Of a DNA stretch of 64,000 nucleotides, positions 58,784 to 64,000 are shown one piece after another. Each line of letters opens with the position of its first letter. The stretch's first letter is position 1. A program made the position numbers and the translations under genes. Source of the DNA: Brevibacillus porteri (lineage in GTDB: Bacteria; Bacillota; Bacilli; Brevibacillales; Brevibacillaceae); NCBI RefSeq assembly GCF_003013475.1, contig NZ_PXZO01000006.1, positions 1 through 64,000 on the forward strand, read 5' to 3'. The notes beneath the pieces were generated by a model. That model was not told where the DNA came from and ran no database searches. It saw nothing but the letters and a program-made list of their open reading frames with translations.

Positions 58784-60772
58784 ATGAAAAAACTAGCGAA
58801 GGGCTTATTAAGTGTAGCACTTACAACCATGGTGCTAGGCAGTGCGATGATGGGGATCGCCGCACCGGTAAAGGCCGCAGAAACACCAACCAAAATTACA
58901 CTGCTGGGTACATCTGATATTCACGGACGATTCATGCCGTGGGATTATGCTTTGGATGGCCCGAATCAAAATGGCAGCATGACGCAGCTGTTCACGATGA
59001 TTAAAGAGATTCGCAAAGAAAATCCAAACACGGTGTTGCTGGACGCAGGCGATTCGATCCAAGACAACTCGGCAGAGCTTTTCAACGACCAACCGCAGTC
59101 TCCTATCATGGTCGCGATGAACGAAATGAACTATGACGCATGGGCTTTTGGCAATCATGAATTTAATTTTGGACTGGATGTATTGGACAAGGTTAGTAGC
59201 CAATACAAAGGCTCTGTTTTGGCAGGGAACATTTATAAAGAAAATGGCGAGCGTTTCTTGCCAGCGTACACGATCATTGAACGCGCAGGTGTAAAAATCG
59301 GCATCATTGGGATGAACACGCCGATGATTACCGATTTCGAAAAAGGAACCGATCATCTGGATGGCCTCGTGATCAAAAACCCGGTAGAAGAAACCAAGAA
59401 AGCTGTAAAAGAGTTGGAAGGCAAAGTAGACGTCATGATCGGTCTCATGCACATGGGCATCGAGAATGAAAACGGAATTCCGGGTACGGGCGTAGCAGAT
59501 ATCGCGAACGCCGTTCCAGAACTGACCGCGATTTTTGCAGGTCACATGCACAAGCTTGTGAAAAAGGAAGAGATCAACGGGGTCCTGATTTCCGAGCCAG
59601 ACAAATATGCTACCCATATCTCCCGCATTGACCTGACCTTTGAAAAGAAAGATGGCAAGCTCGTGCTGACTGACAAGGAAGCGACAGCGCTCCCTGTAAA
59701 AGGCGCAGATGGCACACCAGCGGTATCCGATGCAGAGCTGGAGACCAAGCTCAAGCCTTTCCATGAGTTCGCACGTGCAGATGCCAACATCGTCGTAGCA
59801 GAGCTCAAAGGCATGAACCTGGTACCGAAAAACGAGATCGAGGGCATCCCGACGGTTCAAATTCAGGAGACGCCTCTATCCGACTTTTTCCATGAAGTGA
59901 TGCTCTACTACAGCAAAGCAGACGTGGTTGCCCACCAGATCGACAACGACAAAGCCAAGCTGGATGTTGGTCCGATCAAGAAAAAGGATATCGCCTACAA
60001 CTACCAATACGCAGGAGGCGAGATCACTGTTTACAAAGTAACCGGAAAAGACTTGAAGGACTATATGGAATGGGCTGTGGGCTACTTCAATTCCACGCGC
60101 CCTGGTGACGTGACAGTAAGCTTTGATCCAAAACGCCGCGCTTCCAAATACAGCACCAACGATTTCTTCGGTGGCGTGAAATATGAAATCGACCTGACGA
60201 AGCCATATGGCAGCCGCATCACGAACCTGCGCAAGCTCGATGAGACTCCGATCAAAGCGGAAGATACCTTGAAGCTCGGAATGAACTCATACCGGATGGA
60301 AGCTTTGCAGGCAAAAGGTGGCGCGTTGGAAGGACGCAAGTTCGAACAACTGTGGTCTTCCAAAGACAATACGGCGTTTGGTGAAACGGGTGGAACGATC
60401 CGCAATCGAGCTATTGCGTATCTGAAAGAAGTGAAAAAGGGCGTTTACGAGCCAAAAGTACAAAACAACTGGAAGATTACAGGTATGGATACCACTGCAC
60501 CTGAACGCAAGGACGTCGTAGAGCTGATCAATGCAGGCATTCTGAGCGTTCCGAAAACAGCAGATGGCAAATACACCAATATCGCTTCCATCAACATCAA
60601 GGACGCGGTAACCAAAGAAGAAATTGCGGAACTGTCTGCAAAAGTAAAAGTCGATGCAGCGAAGTTCGCGACCGTCAAAACCAAAGGCGAATTTTATCAT
60701 CAACTGAACGAAGCGAGAAAGGCTGCGGAAAAGTCGGTCACACCGCCAACCAAAACGCAGCAAAAGAAATAA
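58784..60772 (+). CDS. Secreted 5'-nucleotidase/2',3'-cyclic phosphodiesterase family
   Basis: 662 residues. A signal peptide (about 1-31, ending KAA) precedes a calcineurin-like metallophosphatase domain with GTSDIHGR, DAGDSIQ, FGNHEFNFG and GHMHK metal ligands. The C-terminal 5'-nucleotidase substrate domain follows (about 345-530, with GGEITVYKVTGKDLKDYMEW). A final 120-residue charged helical tail has no LPXTG or SLH anchor that I can see. It should hydrolyse extracellular nucleotides to nucleosides, which could feed the purine-salvage transporter at 39733-46270, though it is not linked to it. Confidence 0.9.
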   Translation: MKKLAKGLLSVALTTMVLGSAMMGIAAPVKAAETPTKITLLGTSDIHGRFMPWDYALDGPNQNGSMTQLFTMIKEIRKENPNTVLLDAGDSIQDNSAELFNDQPQSPIMVAMNEMNYDAWAFGNHEFNFGLDVLDKVSSQYKGSVLAGNIYKENGERFLPAYTIIERAGVKIGIIGMNTPMITDFEKGTDHLDGLVIKNPVEETKKAVKELEGKVDVMIGLMHMGIENENGIPGTGVADIANAVPELTAIFAGHMHKLVKKEEINGVLISEPDKYATHISRIDLTFEKKDGKLVLTDKEATALPVKGADGTPAVSDAELETKLKPFHEFARADANIVVAELKGMNLVPKNEIEGIPTVQIQETPLSDFFHEVMLYYSKADVVAHQIDNDKAKLDVGPIKKKDIAYNYQYAGGEITVYKVTGKDLKDYMEWAVGYFNSTRPGDVTVSFDPKRRASKYSTNDFFGGVKYEIDLTKPYGSRITNLRKLDETPIKAEDTLKLGMNSYRMEALQAKGGALEGRKFEQLWSSKDNTAFGETGGTIRNRAIAYLKEVKKGVYEPKVQNNWKITGMDTTAPERKDVVELINAGILSVPKTADGKYTNIASINIKDAVTKEEIAELSAKVKVDAAKFATVKTKGEFYHQLNEARKAAEKSVTPPTKTQQKK

Positions 60773-60787
60773 CAGAGATGAACGCAA

Positions 60788-60826
60788 GAAAGCCGTGACG
60801 CTAGTAGTCACGGCTTTTTCTTTTTC
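60788..60826. terminator. Terminator between the 5'-nucleotidase and lplT genes
   Basis: AAGCCGTGAC pairs with GTCACGGCTT across seven bases, followed by TTTCTTTTTC; A-rich on the other side, so it may serve both convergent genes. Confidence 0.9.
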
Positions 60827-60841
60827 TATGACGCCAATCTG

Positions 60842-62032
60842 TCAACGAACGATTCTTCTGCGATACTTGACCAAGTACAACAGGAACCCGAGCAGCAGCA
60901 GTCCTTGACCAACAATCGCACCAGAGATGGAGATACCGATATAGGTGATCAAGTAGTAAATGCCGGAGCCTACTGCCATTAGCAGATTCTCGATGAAGTT
61001 CTGAATCGCAATCGTTTTTCCAGAGCCGACCATCCGCTTGCCTTCATCCTGCAAGACGGTATTCATCGGGATAATGAACACGCCGCCCATGAACCCGACG
61101 AGTAGCAGTAAACAGATGGCAATAAAAGTGACGCTCACCCAAGGAAATAGCACGATGATGAGAAACATTCCGAATCCGTATGTCAGCGATCGAGTGAAAT
61201 GAGACAAAGGAATGAGCTTGGGAGCGAGAAAAGCTCCGGCGATAATCCCGATGGATGTCGTTGCGAGAATCAGCGAAACAGAGAAGCTCTCCGGATTAAT
61301 CCCCAGCGCGAGGGGAATCCAAGCGAGTACGGCCACGCGCAGGACAGCAGAGGACATCCAGAATGCTCCGGTTCCAATCAGGGCAAAGCTCGTTTCTGGG
61401 CGATTCATCAGGTGTTGGAAGTCGATGAAAAAGCGCCGTGCTTCTGCCCCATAGCGAATCGATGAATTCCCTCTCATACGCGGAATGAAGAAAGTCATAC
61501 CGAGCGACAGCAGATAGATCAGCAGACAAATTCCTGAGGAGATAAACGGCGCTGTCATGTTTGCGATGGCTCCACCACCACCGATCCCTGTGAGAATCGC
61601 AAAGATCGTATAGGCTTCGATGCGTGCATTCGCATGAAACAGTTCATCTTCATTTCGAGTCAGCTCCGGCAAAATTCCGTACTTGGCCGGAGAATACACG
61701 ACCGCTCCGACTCCAACTGTGAAGTAACACAACATCAGCATGATGATGCTCGACTGGTCAATGAAAAACAGCAGGACGACACCAAGCGCTTTAATCAGGT
61801 TGCCAATCACCAGCACGATTGACTTGGCATGCTTGTCGGCAAAAGGCCCAACTAGTGGCGCGAGAAAAACGTAAGGAAGAAAGAATGAAATCGATACGAG
61901 TGCAAGCATCGCGGGAGAAAAGCCGTTCTCCCGCAGCAGATTCGCAATGACAAACAAAATCATGTTGTCGGCAAAGGCCGATAGAAATTGAGTGAAGTAC
62001 AGAGCTTGTAGTGGTTTTAATCGTATATTCAC
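60842..62032 (-). CDS. lplT: Lysophospholipid transporter, MFS family (LplT)
   Basis: 396 residues, 12 membrane helices. LplT signatures include the N-terminal LKPLQALYFTQFLSAFADNMILF and GVGAVVYSPAKYGILPELT. It flips lysophospholipids across the membrane for reacylation. It starts with GTG at 62032, one base after the TGA of the aas gene, so the two are co-translated, as in the lplT-aas pair of proteobacteria, though here aas comes first. Confidence 0.9.
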   Translation of the reverse strand: MNIRLKPLQALYFTQFLSAFADNMILFVIANLLRENGFSPAMLALVSISFFLPYVFLAPLVGPFADKHAKSIVLVIGNLIKALGVVLLFFIDQSSIIMLMLCYFTVGVGAVVYSPAKYGILPELTRNEDELFHANARIEAYTIFAILTGIGGGGAIANMTAPFISSGICLLIYLLSLGMTFFIPRMRGNSSIRYGAEARRFFIDFQHLMNRPETSFALIGTGAFWMSSAVLRVAVLAWIPLALGINPESFSVSLILATTSIGIIAGAFLAPKLIPLSHFTRSLTYGFGMFLIIVLFPWVSVTFIAICLLLLVGFMGGVFIIPMNTVLQDEGKRMVGSGKTIAIQNFIENLLMAVGSGIYYLITYIGISISGAIVGQGLLLLGFLLYLVKYRRRIVR

Positions 62033-62033
62033 A

Positions 62034-64000
62034 TCATTTTCCTCCAGTCTCCGCTAGTTGTTTCAAGCTGACGTAATCCGTTTTGCCGCTTCCGAGAAGT
62101 GGTAGAGCCTTGATGACTTGCATCGTACCTGGTATGAGCAGTGGCGAGTATTGTTTTTCCGTCAAATACGCACGCAATTGGCTCAGCTGAACCGATTCAT
62201 CTGTGGTAAATAGCAGGACACGCTCACCTTTTCGCGGATCATTCACGTTGATTGCAGCAAAACCAGAGTGTCCGAAGCATTGCATAGCCAGTTCTTCAAC
62301 CAGATTGAGCGAAACCATCTCGCCGCCGATTTTAGCGAAGCGCTTCAGGCGGGATTGGATGCTGAGAAAGCCGTCCTTGTCAGCTGTAACCAAATCACCT
62401 GTGTGGTACCATTCCTCAGCGGGAACAAAGCCTTTCCCGTGAATCATATAACCCTTCATGACGTTCGGACCCTTCACCAAAAGCTCTCCACCAGCATCGA
62501 TTCCTTCGACTGCTCCCAGCTTGGCGGTCATTCCTGGCATCAAACGACCGACGGTTCCTGGTTTGTTAGCCAGCGGGGTGTTGAGCGACAGGATCGGAGC
62601 TGTTTCCGTTGCCCCATAGCCTTCAAAAATCCGTACACCGAACTTTTCCATCCACAGCTTGCGCACATCGTCCTTTAGTTTTTCTGCTCCTGCAAATACG
62701 TAGCGCAAGGAGTAGAAATTGTAAGGATGAGCCATACGTCCGTAACCAGCCATAAAGGTCGAGGTTCCGAAGAGAATCGTCGCGTTTTGATCATAAACCA
62801 ATTCCGAAATCGCCTTGTAATGTAGCGGACTTGGATATAGAAAGACTGGAATTCCTTTGATGACTGGCACAAGCGTTCCTACAGTTAGTCCAAAGCTGTG
62901 GAACATTGGTAGCGCATTGAAAAACTTGTCGCGACTCGTAATATCGATTGTACAGGTAACCTGTTGGATATTTGCGTACAGGTTGGTATGCGTGAGTACG
63001 ACACCTTTTGGCTTGCTCTCACTGCCAGAAGTAAAAAGGATCAGCTCGTTCGTAGTAGCCGAAGCTTTTTTCTTCCACAAATAAGAGAAGAGCGCGGACA
63101 CTTTGTCAAAAGCAGTCGCTGATGCTTTCAAATCCTCGAGATAAATAATTTTCATGCTCGGTGAAAGACCTGCGATGATGTGCTCTAACTTCCCTTTTTC
63201 AATGAATACGCGCGACGTCAGGATCGTATCAATATGGGCGGTCTCACAGCAATCCAAAAGGGAACGAATGCCGAGCGAAAAGTTCAGGATGGCTGGAGTG
63301 GTCCCGATGCGGAACAATGATAGCAGCGTTACGAGATGGCCTACCGAATTGGGAAGAAATATACCGACAACGGGCTTCCCCAAGAGCATCGGCTGTAATT
63401 TGTTGCCGAGTAAGTAGCTGCCGATTAACAAGGTCTTGTAGTCGATCGATGACGTCAAGTCCTTGGCGATTTCCATTTTTGCACCATTCAGGCGAGCTGC
63501 TTCGAGAACTTCATCAAACAGATTCACGTTTTGCTTCATCCGGCTCTCAAACAAGCCTTCTTGGAGAATACGCAGGATACGATCATTGGCCGAGGCTTTT
63601 TGTTCGCGCATCGACAGGTTTTGATCGCGCTCGATAGTGAACGGAGTGCCTACTGTCATGGTCACATCCGGGAACCAGGAGAGCTTCAGCTTTCCTTTCA
63701 AATAGGAGAAGATCGAACGCTCCAGGCCATTAATGATGATCGGGTAAACTGGTACGCCAGTACGTAGAGCGAGATAGCCGACACCGCTGTAGATTTTCAT
63801 GATGCCGCCCGTCGTCGTAATCCGACCTTCTGGAAAAATCACCAGCGTCTGTCCGTTGCGGAGGACGCGGAGCATGTGACGGATGGAGTACGGGTTGAGA
63901 GGATCGATCGCGATATGCTTGCGGAAGCGGAGGAAAAACGCAAACCGCTTGGCGATCTCTGTATTGACGACAAAGGTCGCTTCTTTTGGCAAGCAAAAGG
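62034..64000 (-). CDS. aas: 2-acyl-GPE acyltransferase/acyl-ACP synthetase (Aas), 5' end outside window
   Basis: About 655 residues are in the window and the frame is open to its edge. The N-terminal visible part is the tail of a PlsC-type acyltransferase (VIFPEGRITTTG, the second acyltransferase motif). A linker leads to an AMP-binding acyl-ACP synthetase domain with P-loop LFTSGSESKPKGVV, EGYGATETAP and TGD motifs. The HxxxxD motif of the acyltransferase must lie beyond 64000. It reacylates lysophospholipids such as lysoPE using activated fatty acid. A TTG at 63992 is internal, not the start. Confidence 0.9.
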   Translation of the reverse strand, partial: FCLPKEATFVVNTEIAKRFAFFLRFRKHIAIDPLNPYSIRHMLRVLRNGQTLVIFPEGRITTTGGIMKIYSGVGYLALRTGVPVYPIIINGLERSIFSYLKGKLKLSWFPDVTMTVGTPFTIERDQNLSMREQKASANDRILRILQEGLFESRMKQNVNLFDEVLEAARLNGAKMEIAKDLTSSIDYKTLLIGSYLLGNKLQPMLLGKPVVGIFLPNSVGHLVTLLSLFRIGTTPAILNFSLGIRSLLDCCETAHIDTILTSRVFIEKGKLEHIIAGLSPSMKIIYLEDLKASATAFDKVSALFSYLWKKKASATTNELILFTSGSESKPKGVVLTHTNLYANIQQVTCTIDITSRDKFFNALPMFHSFGLTVGTLVPVIKGIPVFLYPSPLHYKAISELVYDQNATILFGTSTFMAGYGRMAHPYNFYSLRYVFAGAEKLKDDVRKLWMEKFGVRIFEGYGATETAPILSLNTPLANKPGTVGRLMPGMTAKLGAVEGIDAGGELLVKGPNVMKGYMIHGKGFVPAEEWYHTGDLVTADKDGFLSIQSRLKRFAKIGGEMVSLNLVEELAMQCFGHSGFAAINVNDPRKGERVLLFTTDESVQLSQLRAYLTEKQYSPLLIPGTMQVIKALPLLGSGKTDYVSLKQLAETGGK

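Noticed and set aside
1..64000. tRNA, rRNA, prophage or integrative element
   Set aside because: No cloverleaf, rRNA-like stretch, integrase, phage structural gene or att-like direct repeat was recognised on reading both strands; a tRNAscan or similar search was not possible here.

Overview
The window looks like chromosomal DNA of a Gram-positive, spore-former-type Bacillota, most like Brevibacillus/Paenibacillaceae. This rests on gene content and style only: strong AGGAGG ribosome sites with frequent GTG/TTG starts, lipoprotein-type solute binders, a class-D-like sortase, an S-box riboswitch, yclNOPQ-type siderophore genes and moderate G+C. No rRNA, tRNA, CRISPR array, transposase, integrase or phage gene was found.

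Layout. 1-2475 (minus): a repeat-rich secreted protein behind a sortase, then a secreted YHYH/SH3-like protein and a LysE-type exporter. 2628-18965 is the centrepiece: two divergent operons. The minus operon has a 49-residue membrane microprotein, a zinc-ribbon membrane protein and a membrane protein with an SH3 tail. The plus operon has seven genes: a VWA protein with a transmembrane anchor, a large FtsZ/tubulin-like GTPase, a second large protein that may be a degenerate tubulin-like paralogue, a polytopic VWA protein, a small beta-rich protein, a zinc-ribbon P-loop GTPase and a GAP1-type GTPase-associated protein with a C-terminal membrane helix. This matches the outline of the FtsZ-like/VWA/GTPase membrane-remodelling systems predicted by comparative genomics, which remain essentially uncharacterised.

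19056-29373: an MBL-fold hydrolase behind a perfect consensus promoter, a cupin, a 1971-residue kinase/ATPase/GAF/CheA-like hybrid facing a CheY-like regulator, an AhpD-like protein with a Crp-type regulator, and a beta-repeat lipoprotein. 29515-35206: iron acquisition (yclNOPQ-like transporter, a DJ-1/PfpI protein, an orphan siderophore ATPase) under Fur-like sites. 35315-38958: YxcD-like and membrane proteins, then a methionine ABC transporter under a SAM-I riboswitch.

39571-46270 is a purine-salvage operon: a Pot-type ABC transporter, nucleoside hydrolase and adenine deaminase, preceded by a leader that can fold into mutually exclusive antiterminator and terminator hairpins and may be an unrecognised riboswitch. 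46508-52955: a chitin-active LPMO, MATE exporter, MgtC-like protein, a fumarase with a Fur-like box over its promoter, and an SDR oxidoreductase. 53084-56457: a VanR/VanS/D,D-peptidase/VanZ-like cassette without vanHAX. 56532-56742 is a striking nested palindrome. The window ends with recQ, a secreted 5'-nucleotidase and an lplT-aas lysophospholipid-repair pair cut by the window edge.
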